In this document: in pieces, positions 25,841 to 34,971 of the stretch
How positions within the stretch are numbered: the stretch's first letter is position 1
How the letters are laid out: every line of letters starts with the position of its first letter
Program-made: the position numbers and the translations under genes
Origin: Streptomyces sp. WM6378
GTDB lineage: Bacteria; Actinomycetota; Actinomycetes; Streptomycetales; Streptomycetaceae
DNA: 64,000 bases
Direction of reading: 5' to 3'
Assembly: GCF_001279695.1 (NCBI RefSeq)
Contig: NZ_LGDD01000288.1
Span: 1 to 64,000, forward strand
Notes under the pieces: generated by a model
What the model was told of the DNA's origin: nothing
Seen by the model: only the letters and a program-made list of their open reading frames with translations
Databases searched by the model: none

Positions 25841-26614
25841 ATGACTCTTGAACATGCGACGTACTGCGACGAACTCGTCCGTCAGACCGCTGAGTTGAGG
25901 TCCCACCTGTCCGGCGCGGACCTCTCGGCGAAGGTGCCGACCTGTCCCGACTGGACCCTGCGCGAACTCGCCCGGCACGTGGGCGGAGCGCACCGCTGGG
26001 TCCACCAGATCGTGAGCACCAAGGCCACCGAGCCCGTCTCGCCGGAGCAGGTGGCAGGCCGCGGCGGACCCGAGAGCGACGACGCGGCCGCCCTGGACGC
26101 GTGGCTGGCCGAGGGCGCCGAGCTCTGTGCCGCGGCGCTGCGGGACGCCGGGCCCGACCTGGAGGTCTGGTCCTGGGCGGGCATGACGCCCGCCTCCTTC
26201 TGGTCGCGCCGGATGACCCACGAGACCGTCGTGCACCGCGCGGACGCGGCCGGCGCGGTGGGCGCGGCGTACACGCTGCCCGCCGACGTGGCGGCCGACG
26301 CCCTCGACGAGTGGCTCGGCATCATCGACTTCGCCCGGGCGTTCAAGCGCTCCGAGACCCCGCTCGGCGAGCCCGGCCAGTCCCTGCACCTGCACGCGAC
26401 GGACGCCCCCGGCGCCGAGTGGCTCATCGAGATCGGCGAGGACGGTTTCACCTGGCGCCGCGCCCACGACAAGGCGACGGTGGCGCTGCGCGGCCCGCTC
26501 GCCGACGTACTGCGCGTCTTCTACCGCCGGCTGCCCACCGACACCCCGACCGTCGAGGTCCTCGGCGACGCGGCCGTGCTGGACCGCTGGCTGAGCGGGG
26601 CGTCGTTCGGCTGA
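25841..26614 (+). CDS. Maleylpyruvate isomerase/mycothiol-dependent (DinB-like, TIGR03083) family protein
   Basis: A 257-residue protein. The N-terminal DinB-like metal-binding bundle has YCDELVRQTAELRSHL, CPDWTLRELARHVGGAHRWVH and RMTHETVVHRADA, giving the usual His ligands. A C-terminal domain (about 170-257) ends in FYRRLPTDTPTVEVLGDAAVLDRWLSG, an SCP-2/MDMPI C-like module. Family members use mycothiol in isomerisation or detoxification; the actual substrate is unknown. The start is supported by a -10-like TAGGGT 6 bases upstream. Confidence 0.83.
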   Translation: MTLEHATYCDELVRQTAELRSHLSGADLSAKVPTCPDWTLRELARHVGGAHRWVHQIVSTKATEPVSPEQVAGRGGPESDDAAALDAWLAEGAELCAAALRDAGPDLEVWSWAGMTPASFWSRRMTHETVVHRADAAGAVGAAYTLPADVAADALDEWLGIIDFARAFKRSETPLGEPGQSLHLHATDAPGAEWLIEIGEDGFTWRRAHDKATVALRGPLADVLRVFYRRLPTDTPTVEVLGDAAVLDRWLSGASFG

Positions 26615-26751
26615 GCCCGTGCGACGGCGGCCGGCGCGTCGACCAGGGAGCGCCCACTACTCCCGCTGCGGTACGGGACGGTGCGACCGTACTCCCCGGG
26701 TACAGCAGGCACTTCCACCCAGCGGCAGGCTCCGTTGTCGGTGCGGGCGCA

Positions 26752-26757
26752 TACCGT
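26752..26757 (+). promoter_or_regulatory. Leaderless-type -10 box of the hydrolase-ABC fusion gene
   Basis: TACCGT ends 6 bases before the ATG at 26764 (TACCGT-TGGGGG-ATG). This favours 26764 over the much longer in-frame extension back to 26101. Confidence 0.55.
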
Positions 26758-26763
26758 TGGGGG

Positions 26764-29385
26764 ATGGAGATCAGCATGCGCAGACGCCGATGGCGGGTGG
26801 CCGCGGGGGCGGCCGCCCTGGCCGCGCTCGCCGGGGCCGGCGTCTGGAGTGCCGCGGGCGCCTCGGGCGCCCCCGCCGTGCACCGTGAGGACCAGGTGCT
26901 CGACATGCCCGGAGCGAAGATCGACACCTCGTTCTTCACGGCGGGCAGCGCCAAGGACAAGCGGCCCGCCGTGCTGATCGGACACGGCTTCGGCGGCAGC
27001 AAGGACGAGGTGAAGGGCCAGGCCGAGCAGCTCGCGCGGGACGGGTACGCGGTCATGACGTGGTCCGCGCGCGGCTTCGGCAAGTCCAGCGGCCAGATCG
27101 GGCTCAATGACCCGCAGTTCGAGGTCAAGGACGTGTCGCGGCTCATCGACTGGCTGGCCAAGAGGCCCGAGGTGCGGCTCGACGGTGCGGGCGACCCGCG
27201 CGTGGGCGTGACCGGGGTGTCGTACGGCGGGGCGATCTCGCTGCTCGCCGCCGGGTACGACAAGCGGGTCGACGCGATCGCCCCTGAGATGACGTACTGG
27301 AACCTGTCGGACGTCTTCTTCCCCGACGGCGTCTACAAGAAGCTCTGGGCGGGGATCTTCGTCTCCACGGCCGGCGGCTGCCAGAAGTTCGAGCCGCGGA
27401 TCTGCGCGATGTACGACCGGGTCGCGACCGCCGGGCAGCCGGACGACGAGGCTGAAAAACTCCTTGAGTCCAAGAGCCCGTCCGCCGTGGGCGACCGGAT
27501 CAAGGTGCCGGCGCTGATCATGCAGGGCCAGACCGACTCGCTGTTCCCGCTCGGCCAGGCCGATGCCATGGCAAAGCGGATCGCCGCCAACGGCGCCCCT
27601 GTGTCCGTCGACTGGATCGCGGGCGGCCACGACGGCGGCGACCGCGAGACCGGCCGCACCCAGGCCCGCGTCACCCAGTGGTTCGACCGGTACTTGAAGG
27701 ACGACAAGGGCGCCGACACCGGGCCCGCCTTCCGCGTCACGCGTACCGGAGGCGTCAACTCCACCGATGGCGCCGCCCAGTTGAGGGGAGCGAGCGGCGG
27801 CAGCTACCCCGGCCTGGAGAGCGGGCGCCAGGCGATCGCGCTGACCGGCCGCGAGCAGAGCTTCGACAACCCGCCGGGCGGCGCACCGCCCGCGATCTCG
27901 GCCGTGCCCGGCCTCGGCACGGGCCTGTCCGGCCTGTCCTCCCTCGGCGTCGGCCTCTCCCTCGACTTCCCCGGCCAGTACGCCAGGTTCGACTCGGCGC
28001 CCCTGAAGACCGGCGTCCACGTCACCGGCTCGCCGACCGTCGAGCTCAAGGTGAAGTCGAGCGGCGACACCGCCGTGCTCTTCGGGAAGGTGTACGACGT
28101 CGGCCCCGACGGCAAGCAGCAGGTCCTGCCCTCCCAGCTCGTCGCCCCGATACGGGTCGACGGCGCCAAGGGCGGGAAGACCGTCGAGCTGACGCTGCCC
28201 GCCGTCGACCACAACGTCGAGGCGGGCCACCGCCTTCGCCTCGTCGTGGCCGCCACCGACCTCGGTTTCGCCTCCCCGGCCGCGCCCGCCACGTACACCG
28301 TCTCGCTGGACGGCGGCGGCCTGAGCGTGCCCACCGTGCCCGCCGCGCGCACCGCCTCCGCGGGCCTGTCCTGGTGGGTGTGGGGGCTGCCGCTCGCCGG
28401 GGCCCTCATCGGCGGCGCGCTCCTGGTCACCCGGCGCACCCACACCCCCGCGCCCGACCCGGAGCTGGCCCAAGTCCCGCTCCAGATCGCCGACTTGACC
28501 AAGAAGTACGCCAAGTCCAGCGATCGGTACGCGGTGCGCGAGCTGTCCTTCCGGGTGGAGAAGGGGCAGGTGCTCGGCCTGCTCGGGCCCAATGGCGCGG
28601 GCAAGACCACCACGCTGCGCATGCTCATGGGCCTCATCCGGCCCGACGGCGGCGAGATCCGGGTGTTCGGCCATGCCATCCGGCCGGGCTCGCCCGTCCT
28701 GTCCAGGGTCGGCGCGTTCGTCGAGGGCGCGGGCTTCCTGCCGCACCTGTCGGGCCGCGAGAACCTGGAGCTGTACTGGGCGGCGACCGGCCGCCCCGCC
28801 GAGGATTCCCGCATCGAGGAGGCCCTGGAGATCGCCGGCCTGGGCGACGCCCTCCAGCGCGCGGTCCGCACGTACTCGCAGGGCATGCGGCAGCGGCTCG
28901 CCATCGCGCAGGCCATGCTCGGCATGCCGGACCTGCTGATCCTCGACGAGCCGACCAACGGGCTCGACCCGCCCCAGATCCGCGAGATGCGGGACGTGAT
29001 GATCCGGTACGCGGAGGGCGGCCGCACCGTGATCGTCTCCAGCCACCTCCTGTCGGAGGTCGAGCAGTCCTGTACGCATCTGGTGGTGATGGACCGCGGC
29101 CGGCTCGTCCAGGCGGGCCCCGTCGCCGAGATCACCGGCGCGAGCGACACGCTGCTCGTCACGACGGCCGGATCGGTGGCCGAGGCCGTCGTGGACAAGG
29201 TGGCGGCCCTGCCCGGCATCGGCTCGGCGCTGCGCACCGACGAGGGCCTCCTGATCCGCCTCGAAGGGGCGACCGCCACCGAGCTCATCGCCGAACTCCT
29301 GCGCCTGGACGTGCAGTTGACCGGCGTCGGCCCGCACCGCCGCCTGGAGGACGCGTTCCTCACCCTGATCGGAGGTTCCGCATGA
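26764..29385 (+). CDS. Exported S15/CocE-type alpha/beta hydrolase fused to a cytoplasmic ABC ATPase
   Basis: An 873-residue two-enzyme protein. Residues 1-36 are a signal peptide or anchor (RRRRW, then an Ala-rich hydrophobic core). About 45-330 is an X-Pro dipeptidyl-peptidase-like alpha/beta hydrolase with Ser153 in GVSYGG, Asp258 in QTDSLFP and His289 in GGHDGG. About 330-530 is the S15 C-terminal jelly roll (TGSPTVELKVKSSGD, GHRLRLVVAATD). A membrane helix (about 535-557, LSWWVWGLPLAGALIGGALL) leads to an ABC nucleotide-binding domain with Walker A from residue 608 (GPNGAGKTT), signature YSQGMRQRLAIAQAM and LLILDEPTNGLD. The topology would put the hydrolase outside and the ATPase inside. 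The next gene, a permease, overlaps by ATGA and is the evident partner. The transported or cleaved substrate is unknown. Confidence 0.9.
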   Translation: MEISMRRRRWRVAAGAAALAALAGAGVWSAAGASGAPAVHREDQVLDMPGAKIDTSFFTAGSAKDKRPAVLIGHGFGGSKDEVKGQAEQLARDGYAVMTWSARGFGKSSGQIGLNDPQFEVKDVSRLIDWLAKRPEVRLDGAGDPRVGVTGVSYGGAISLLAAGYDKRVDAIAPEMTYWNLSDVFFPDGVYKKLWAGIFVSTAGGCQKFEPRICAMYDRVATAGQPDDEAEKLLESKSPSAVGDRIKVPALIMQGQTDSLFPLGQADAMAKRIAANGAPVSVDWIAGGHDGGDRETGRTQARVTQWFDRYLKDDKGADTGPAFRVTRTGGVNSTDGAAQLRGASGGSYPGLESGRQAIALTGREQSFDNPPGGAPPAISAVPGLGTGLSGLSSLGVGLSLDFPGQYARFDSAPLKTGVHVTGSPTVELKVKSSGDTAVLFGKVYDVGPDGKQQVLPSQLVAPIRVDGAKGGKTVELTLPAVDHNVEAGHRLRLVVAATDLGFASPAAPATYTVSLDGGGLSVPTVPAARTASAGLSWWVWGLPLAGALIGGALLVTRRTHTPAPDPELAQVPLQIADLTKKYAKSSDRYAVRELSFRVEKGQVLGLLGPNGAGKTTTLRMLMGLIRPDGGEIRVFGHAIRPGSPVLSRVGAFVEGAGFLPHLSGRENLELYWAATGRPAEDSRIEEALEIAGLGDALQRAVRTYSQGMRQRLAIAQAMLGMPDLLILDEPTNGLDPPQIREMRDVMIRYAEGGRTVIVSSHLLSEVEQSCTHLVVMDRGRLVQAGPVAEITGASDTLLVTTAGSVAEAVVDKVAALPGIGSALRTDEGLLIRLEGATATELIAELLRLDVQLTGVGPHRRLEDAFLTLIGGSA

Positions 29386-30251
29386 CCACGCTGATGGAGT
29401 CCCCGTCGGGCGAGACGGCCCCCGGCTACCGGGCCCGGCGCACCCTGCCCCTGCGTGTCGAGGCCCTACGGCAGCTCAAGCGCCGGCGCACCCTGGTCAT
29501 GGGCGCGGTGCTCGGCGCGCTGCCGTTCGTCCTGATCGTCGCCTTCGCCATCGGCGGCAGCCCGAGCAGCCGCAACGGCCGCATCACGCTGATGGACACG
29601 GCGACCGCGTCCGGCGCCAACTTCGCCGCGACCTGCCTGTTCGTGTCGGCGGGCTTCCTGCTCGTGGTGCCGGTCGCGCTGTTCTGCGGCGACACGGTGG
29701 CCTCGGAGGCGAGCTGGTCCTCGCTGCGCTATCTGCTCGCGGCGCCGGTGCCCCGGGCGCGGCTGCTGTGGTCGAAGCTGGCGGTGGCGCTCGCCTTCAG
29801 CGCGGCGGCCATCGTGCTGCTGCCCGTGGTGGCGCTCGCGGCGGGCACGGCGGTGTACGGCTGGGGGCCGCTCCAGATCCCGACGGGCGGCTCGCTGGGC
29901 TCGGGCGAGGCCATACCCCGGCTCGCGATCGCCGTCGCCTTCGTCTTCGTGTCCCAGCTGGTCACGGCGGCGCTCGCGTTCTGGCTCTCCACGAGGACGG
30001 ACGCGCCGCTCGGCGCGGTCGGCGGCGCGGTGGGCCTGACCATCGTCGGCAACGTCCTGGACGCGGTGACGGCGCTCGGCGACTGGCGGGACTTCCTGCC
30101 CGCGCACTGGCAGTTCGCCTGGGCCGACGCCCTCCAGCCGCACCTGGAGTGGGGCGGCATGCTGAAGGGCTCGGCGGTGTCGGTGGCGTACGCGCTCGTA
30201 CTGTTCGCGCTGGCCTTCCGCGGGTTCGCCCGCAAGGACATCGTGTCGTAG
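29382..30251 (+). CDS. ABC transporter permease (ABC-2 type), partner of the hydrolase-ATPase fusion
   Basis: A 289-residue membrane protein with six predicted helices: TLVMGAVLGALPFVLIVAF, FAATCLFVSAGFLLVVPVAL, VALAFSAAAIVLLPVVALAA, IAVAFVFVSQLVTAALAFWL, AVGGAVGLTIVGNVLDAV and AVSVAYALVLFALAFRG. Text after helix 2 (CGDTVASEASWSSLRYLLAAPVPRARLLWSKL) is typical of ABC-2 exporters of the CcmA/NatB kind. Its ATG overlaps the fusion gene's stop, so the two are made together. Two copies could form the channel with the fused ATPase domains. Confidence 0.87.
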   Translation: MTTLMESPSGETAPGYRARRTLPLRVEALRQLKRRRTLVMGAVLGALPFVLIVAFAIGGSPSSRNGRITLMDTATASGANFAATCLFVSAGFLLVVPVALFCGDTVASEASWSSLRYLLAAPVPRARLLWSKLAVALAFSAAAIVLLPVVALAAGTAVYGWGPLQIPTGGSLGSGEAIPRLAIAVAFVFVSQLVTAALAFWLSTRTDAPLGAVGGAVGLTIVGNVLDAVTALGDWRDFLPAHWQFAWADALQPHLEWGGMLKGSAVSVAYALVLFALAFRGFARKDIVS

Positions 30252-30288
30252 GCCCGGGGTCCTTGCGGGCGGGGCTCTCGCGGGGCGG

Positions 30289-31560
30289 TCAGGCCGCCAG
30301 GAGCTTCTCGTACCCGACGAGCCGCACGCAGGCCGTGAGCCCCAGGATCGCCTGCTCCAGCTCCGCCAGGCCCGGGTAGCTGGGCGCGATGCGGATGACG
30401 GCGTCCTTCGGGTCGTTGCCGTACGGGTGCGTCGCACCGGCCGGGGTCAGCACGACGCCCGCCTCGCCGGCCCGCTTCACGACCTCCTTCGCGCAGCCCT
30501 CGGGGACCTCAAGGGTGACGAAGTAGCCGCCCTGGGGGAGCGTCCAGCTCGCGAGGCCGGTGCCGCCGAGCTCGCTCTCCAGGATCCGCTGGACGGTCTC
30601 GAACTTCGGCTGCAGCAGGGCGCGCTGGCGCTCCATGTGGGCACGGACGCCGTCCGCGTCCCGCAGGAACAGGACGTGGCGCAGCTGGTTGATCTTGTCG
30701 GGGCCGATCGAGCGCTTGGAGTTGTTGGCGAGCAGCCACTGCACGTTGGCGGGCGAGGAGCCGAAGAAGGCGACGCCCGCGCCCGCGGCCGTGATCTTCG
30801 AGGTGGAGCCGAAGACGAACGCGCGGTCCGCGTGACCGGCCGCCGCGCAGGCGCCGAGCAGGTCGGCGATCTCGGTGGGCTCGTCGGTCAGGTGGTGGGC
30901 GGCGTACGCGTTGTCCCAGAAGATCCGGAAGTCGGGGGCCGCGGTCTCCATGCGGGCCAGCCGCGCCACGGTCTCGTCGCTGTAGCTGACGCCGCTCGGG
31001 TTGCTGTACTTCGGCACGCACCAGATGCCCTTGATGCCCGCGTCCTCGGCGACCAGGCGCTCCACGACGTCCATGTCCGGGCCCGCGTCGGTCATCGGCA
31101 CCGGGATCATCTCGATGCCGAAGCGCTCGCACAGCGCGAAGTGCCGGTCGTAGCCCGGCACCGGGCACAGGAACGCGAGCCGCTCCTGGTCCACCCAGTG
31201 GGACTCGGCGCCGGGGACGACGCTCAGCATCGCGTGCACGAGGCAGTCGTGCATGAGCTCCAGGCTGGAGTTGCCCGCGGCGAGCAGCTGCCCGGCCGGC
31301 ACCTGGAGCACCTCGGCGAAGATCTCCCGGAGCTCCATGAGGCCCTGGAGGCCGCCGTAGTTGCGTACGTCCGTGCCGTCGGCGGAGGTGTAGCGGCCGC
31401 CGGGCAGGCTGAGCAGGTCCTCGGAGAGGTCGAGCTGCTCGGGTGCGGGCTTGCCCCGGGTGAGGTCGAGCTTGAGGCCGCGGGCCGCAAGCGCCGCGTA
31501 GTCCTGCCGGGCCTGGTCGAGCAGCCCGGCCAGGGCGTCGGAGCTCAACTCGGTGGTCAT
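30289..31560 (-). CDS. aspT: PLP-dependent aspartate aminotransferase (class I, actinobacterial type)
   Basis: A 423-residue aminotransferase of the Asp_aminotransf (AspT, subgroup Ic) family known from Corynebacterium, which interconverts aspartate and oxaloacetate with 2-oxoglutarate. It starts with LDQARQDYAALAARGLKLDLTRGKPAPEQLDLS. Other landmarks are AAGNSSLELMHDCLVHAM, GIWCVPKYSNPSGVSYSDET, FWDNAYAAHHL (Asn/Asp/Tyr PLP contacts), the Schiff-base Lys in FGSTSKITAAGAGVAF and RIAPSYP with the carboxylate Arg. The frame opens at an ATG 3 bases from the end of the promoter gap, with AGAGGAAACACC upstream. Monocistronic. Confidence 0.9.
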   Translation of the reverse strand: MTTELSSDALAGLLDQARQDYAALAARGLKLDLTRGKPAPEQLDLSEDLLSLPGGRYTSADGTDVRNYGGLQGLMELREIFAEVLQVPAGQLLAAGNSSLELMHDCLVHAMLSVVPGAESHWVDQERLAFLCPVPGYDRHFALCERFGIEMIPVPMTDAGPDMDVVERLVAEDAGIKGIWCVPKYSNPSGVSYSDETVARLARMETAAPDFRIFWDNAYAAHHLTDEPTEIADLLGACAAAGHADRAFVFGSTSKITAAGAGVAFFGSSPANVQWLLANNSKRSIGPDKINQLRHVLFLRDADGVRAHMERQRALLQPKFETVQRILESELGGTGLASWTLPQGGYFVTLEVPEGCAKEVVKRAGEAGVVLTPAGATHPYGNDPKDAVIRIAPSYPGLAELEQAILGLTACVRLVGYEKLLAA

Positions 31561-31743
31561 GGTGTTTCCTCTCGCGGGGCCGCGCGTGCGTGGAACGGCA
31601 TCGGGTGGGTGCGCCCTGTCGAGCTTACAAAGAGCCCCCTGAGGGCCGGACGACCGGCTTCCTCCCGCCCGTACGGAAGCGGAATACGGGAGAATCGGGG
31701 GGCTGGAACTTCAGGGAGTGACGGAAGGGGAGCTGAACGCGAC

Positions 31744-32375
31744 ATGAGGTATCGCGAACTCGGCACCGGGGGCCCGACCGCGAGGAGACGGTGGGCGCCA
31801 TGGCCGAACTGGTCGCCGAGGGCAAGATCGGCCACCTCGCGCTGAGCGAGATCAGCGTCGACACCTTGCGCAAGGCGCATGCCGAACACCCCATCGCCGC
31901 CGTGCAGTTGGAGTACTCGCTGTTCACCCGGGACGTCGTCGAGGGCGCCGTGCTGGACGCGTGCCGCGAGCTGGGGATCGGCGTGGTCGCGTACAGCCCG
32001 CTGGGCCGCGGCATGCTCGCCGGCGGCATCACCTCCACGGCCGACCTGGACGGCGCGGACAACCGCAGGCGCTGGCCGCGCTTCGCCGAGGAGAACATCG
32101 GGCACAACCTGGCCCTCGTGGACGCGGTGCGCGCCGTCGCCGCCGACCTCGGCTGCACACCGGGCCAGGCCGCCCTGGCCTGGCTGCTCGCGCAGGGCGA
32201 GGACATCGTCCCGATCCCCGGCACGAAGAAGCGCCGCTACGTCGAGGAGAACGCGGCGTCGGCCGAGCTCACCCTGACCCCGGACCAGGTGGCCCGGCTG
32301 ACCCGTGCCGTCCCCGAGGGCGCGGTCGCTGGGGGCCGCTACCCGGACGCGGCGCTGGCGAGGCTGGGGCACTGA
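31744..32375 (+). pseudogene. Aldo/keto reductase remnant with an internal, out-of-frame deletion
   Basis: A normal start (AAGGGGAG then ATG at 31744) encodes [13 protein letters not shown], the usual N-terminus of an aldo/keto reductase. At about 31779-31784 the text jumps to [23 protein letters not shown], which belongs about 120 residues further on, and in a different frame. The C-terminal half ([57 protein letters not shown]) is otherwise intact to 32375. The lost segment carries the catalytic Asp, Tyr, Lys and His, so no active enzyme can be made. A 194-residue fragment might still be translated from internal starts at 31791 (GTG) or 31800 (ATG). Confidence 0.85.
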
Positions 32376-32546
32376 GGGGGCGGGGCGCGCGGCTCGGGTG
32401 GTGCGGGTCGGCCGGATCTCGCGGTGCCGCGCCGCAGGTCGTACTGTCCAAGCCGGGACGATCTCTCTACCGTGGGTTGTCCAGTGCCGAGGTGACCTCG
32501 GAACATCCGCTGACACCGTTCGCGTGCGCGACACAAAGGGGGCTCT

Positions 32547-34943
32547 GTGGAAGCCGAATTGGCGGCGCTCGCGGGAACGGCGGCGACCACGCTGATGGGG
32601 CTCATGGTCTCGGAGTCCTGGACGCAGGCCCGGGCCCGGGTGGCGCGCTTCTTCGCCCGCAGGGGCGGGGCGGGCGCGGCGGAGGACGAACTCCCGGATG
32701 CCCCGGACGAGTTGACGGCTGCTGCGGGCGCTGACGACGCGGCGGCCGTCGAGGGCGAACTGCGCCGCCGGTTGCGGCGGATGCTGGAGGAGGACCCGGG
32801 CGCCGCGCAGGAGCTGCGCATCCTGCTCGCCGAACTGACCGGAGCGGCGGGCTCGGCCCCCGAGGGCCGGGCCGCCCCCGGCCGTCACGCGGGGATCGCC
32901 GCCCGTGGACAGCTGCCGTCCGGGGACCGCCCCGACGAGGTGCCGGCCCTGCGCACCCGGTTCATCAACCGTACGGACACGCTCTCGGCGCTCGACGGCA
33001 TCCTCGCCACCGGCGCGAGCGAGGCCGTCCACGTCGGCGTGCTGGTGGTCGCGGGCCCGCCCGGGGTCGGCAAGAAGGCGACCGTCCGCCACTGCGCGCA
33101 CCGCTCGCGCGCATACTTCCCGGACGGGCAGGTCTACGTCGACTTCGCCGAGCTGCGCGGCCGGGCGGGCGGCGCGGACGTGTCCGCCGCCCTGGGGATG
33201 TGCCTGCGCTCCCTCGGCGTGAAGGAGGACTACCTGCCGCGCACCCTGCCCGAGCAGACCAGACTGCTGAGGGAGCGCACCGGCGGGCGGCGGCTCCTCT
33301 TCGTCCTGGACAACGTCGACGCACCGGCCCAGGTGCGAGCCCTCGTACCGAACGGCCCGGGCAGCGCGGTCCTGGTCACCAGCAGTACGTCCCTGGGTGA
33401 ACTCGCCATGGACGGCGCCCGGTTGATGTCCCTGAAGCCGCTCGGTACGCACAGCGCCCTGGCACTCCTCGCCGACCGCTGCGGCCAGGAGGCGGTCGAC
33501 GCCGACCGGGCGGCGGCCGAGCGGCTCGTCGAGCTGTGCGGCGGACTGCCCGTGGCCCTGCACGTGGTCGCGGCCCGGCTGCTCACCCAGCGCCGCCTGA
33601 CGACGGCCGCCCTCGCCGCCGAACTGTCCGACGAGAACCGCCGGCTGTCCGCGATGTCCCTGAGGGGGGAGCACCCGGTGTCCGCAGTGTTCGACGCGTC
33701 CTACCGGCAGCTGGAGCCCGAGGCGGCCCGCTGCTACCGCCTGCTGAGCTGGATCCCCGGCCGCACCTTCGAGACGGGAACGGTCGCCGCCGCCCTCGGT
33801 ACGGACCGGGTCGCCGCCGGGTCGCTGCTCGACGAACTCGTGGAGGCGAGCCTCCTGGAGGAGGCGGGCGAGGACCGCTACCGCTGCCATGAACTCGTAC
33901 GGCTGCACGCGCGGGAGCGAGCGGAGTCGGAGGAGCCGCAGGGCAGTCAACTGGCCGTGGTGGAGCGGGTGTTGACGCACTACCTAACCCTGACGGCGTT
34001 CGCCGACCGGGCTGTCCGGCTCGACAGGCTGCGCATCGCGGACCTGGCCGAGCTGCTCGCCGACAACCCGGACCCGTTCGCGGCCGATGACGCGCCGGAC
34101 CCGCTCGACTGGCTGGAGGCGGAGCGCGCCAACATCCTGGCCGTGCTGCGGGCGGCCGGTGACCACGGCCTCTGCATGCGGGGCTGGCAGCTGGCGGAGG
34201 GATTCACCGTCCTGTTCCTGCACCGCAGGTACGTCGCGGACTGGAAGGAATCGCTGGAGCTCGGCGCGGCCTTTGCCTCGGCCGCGCTGGAACCGGCCGC
34301 CGAGGCCCGCCTGCGCAGCCTCCTGTCCCGCCCGCTGATGGACCTCGGTGAGTACGAGCGCGCCCGTGCGGAACTGAACACGGCGCAGGCGTGCGCGGAG
34401 GTGGCGGACCACACGCAACTGCGGGCATCCGTCCTGGAGTTCCTCGGCCGGTACTGGGACCGCTCCGACCCCGCGCGGGCCATCGAGGTGTACGAGGAGT
34501 CCGTGCGCCTCAACGCCGAGGCGGGCCAGGCGCGGGGTGCGGCCATCGTGACCTTCTTCCTCGGCTGCGCGCAGGACGCGGTGGGCGACTCCGCGCTCGC
34601 CCTGGACACGCTGAGGCAGGCCCACCAGGCGCTGCTCGGCCTCGCGGACCCCGATGTGCGGATGGCCGCCCGGGCGACGGACGCGATCGGCCGGGCCCAC
34701 GGTCACCTGGGGCAGCGCGCGGAGGCGGAGCGCGAACTGCGCGAGGCGGTACGGGTCCTGCGCGAGCAGGGCGCGACCCACTACGAGGCGCAGGCCCTCC
34801 TGGAGCTGGCGGACATCGCCCGGCGCGAGGGCGGCGACCGCACCCACCTGCGCGCGGACCTGACCCGAGCGCTGGAGATCCACGAGGCGGGAGGCAGCCC
34901 GCTGGCGGAGGAGATCCGGGCGCGGCTGGGGGAGCTGGGGTGA
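32547..34943 (+). CDS. STAND-type (NB-ARC-like) ATPase with TPR-like C-terminus
   Basis: A 798-residue signalling-type protein. Residues 1-40 (ELAALAGTAATTLMGLMVSE) recur at the front of many Streptomyces proteins of unknown role. A linker leads to the NTPase (about 145-400): P-loop GPPGVGKKA at 170-178, where the usual Ser/Thr after the P-loop Lys is Lys177; RLLFVLDNVD as Walker B; SAVLVTSSTSLG sensor-like text; and GLPVALHVVAARL, the NB-ARC GLPLA motif. A winged-helix (LEEAGEDRYRCHELVRLHARE) and about six helical TPR-like repeats (500-795) follow. The fold class senses ligands and scaffolds complexes. The altered P-loop raises the question whether it hydrolyses ATP. GTG start with AAAGGGGG upstream. 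It stands alone, convergent with the next gene. Confidence 0.87.
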   Translation: MEAELAALAGTAATTLMGLMVSESWTQARARVARFFARRGGAGAAEDELPDAPDELTAAAGADDAAAVEGELRRRLRRMLEEDPGAAQELRILLAELTGAAGSAPEGRAAPGRHAGIAARGQLPSGDRPDEVPALRTRFINRTDTLSALDGILATGASEAVHVGVLVVAGPPGVGKKATVRHCAHRSRAYFPDGQVYVDFAELRGRAGGADVSAALGMCLRSLGVKEDYLPRTLPEQTRLLRERTGGRRLLFVLDNVDAPAQVRALVPNGPGSAVLVTSSTSLGELAMDGARLMSLKPLGTHSALALLADRCGQEAVDADRAAAERLVELCGGLPVALHVVAARLLTQRRLTTAALAAELSDENRRLSAMSLRGEHPVSAVFDASYRQLEPEAARCYRLLSWIPGRTFETGTVAAALGTDRVAAGSLLDELVEASLLEEAGEDRYRCHELVRLHARERAESEEPQGSQLAVVERVLTHYLTLTAFADRAVRLDRLRIADLAELLADNPDPFAADDAPDPLDWLEAERANILAVLRAAGDHGLCMRGWQLAEGFTVLFLHRRYVADWKESLELGAAFASAALEPAAEARLRSLLSRPLMDLGEYERARAELNTAQACAEVADHTQLRASVLEFLGRYWDRSDPARAIEVYEESVRLNAEAGQARGAAIVTFFLGCAQDAVGDSALALDTLRQAHQALLGLADPDVRMAARATDAIGRAHGHLGQRAEAERELREAVRVLREQGATHYEAQALLELADIARREGGDRTHLRADLTRALEIHEAGGSPLAEEIRARLGELG

Positions 34944-34971
34944 GTCCGGCTCTGCCGGTGCGAGGGGCGGA

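Noticed and set aside
26101..26763. Upstream extension of the hydrolase-ABC fusion
   Set aside because: The extra 221 codons overlap the preceding mycothiol-type gene in another frame and are Arg-rich; the real start at 26764 has a signal peptide and a leaderless-type -10 box.
30289..31560. MocR/GntR-type regulator fused to aminotransferase
   Set aside because: The protein has no HTH at its N-terminus and its whole length fits the aspartate aminotransferase Ic family.
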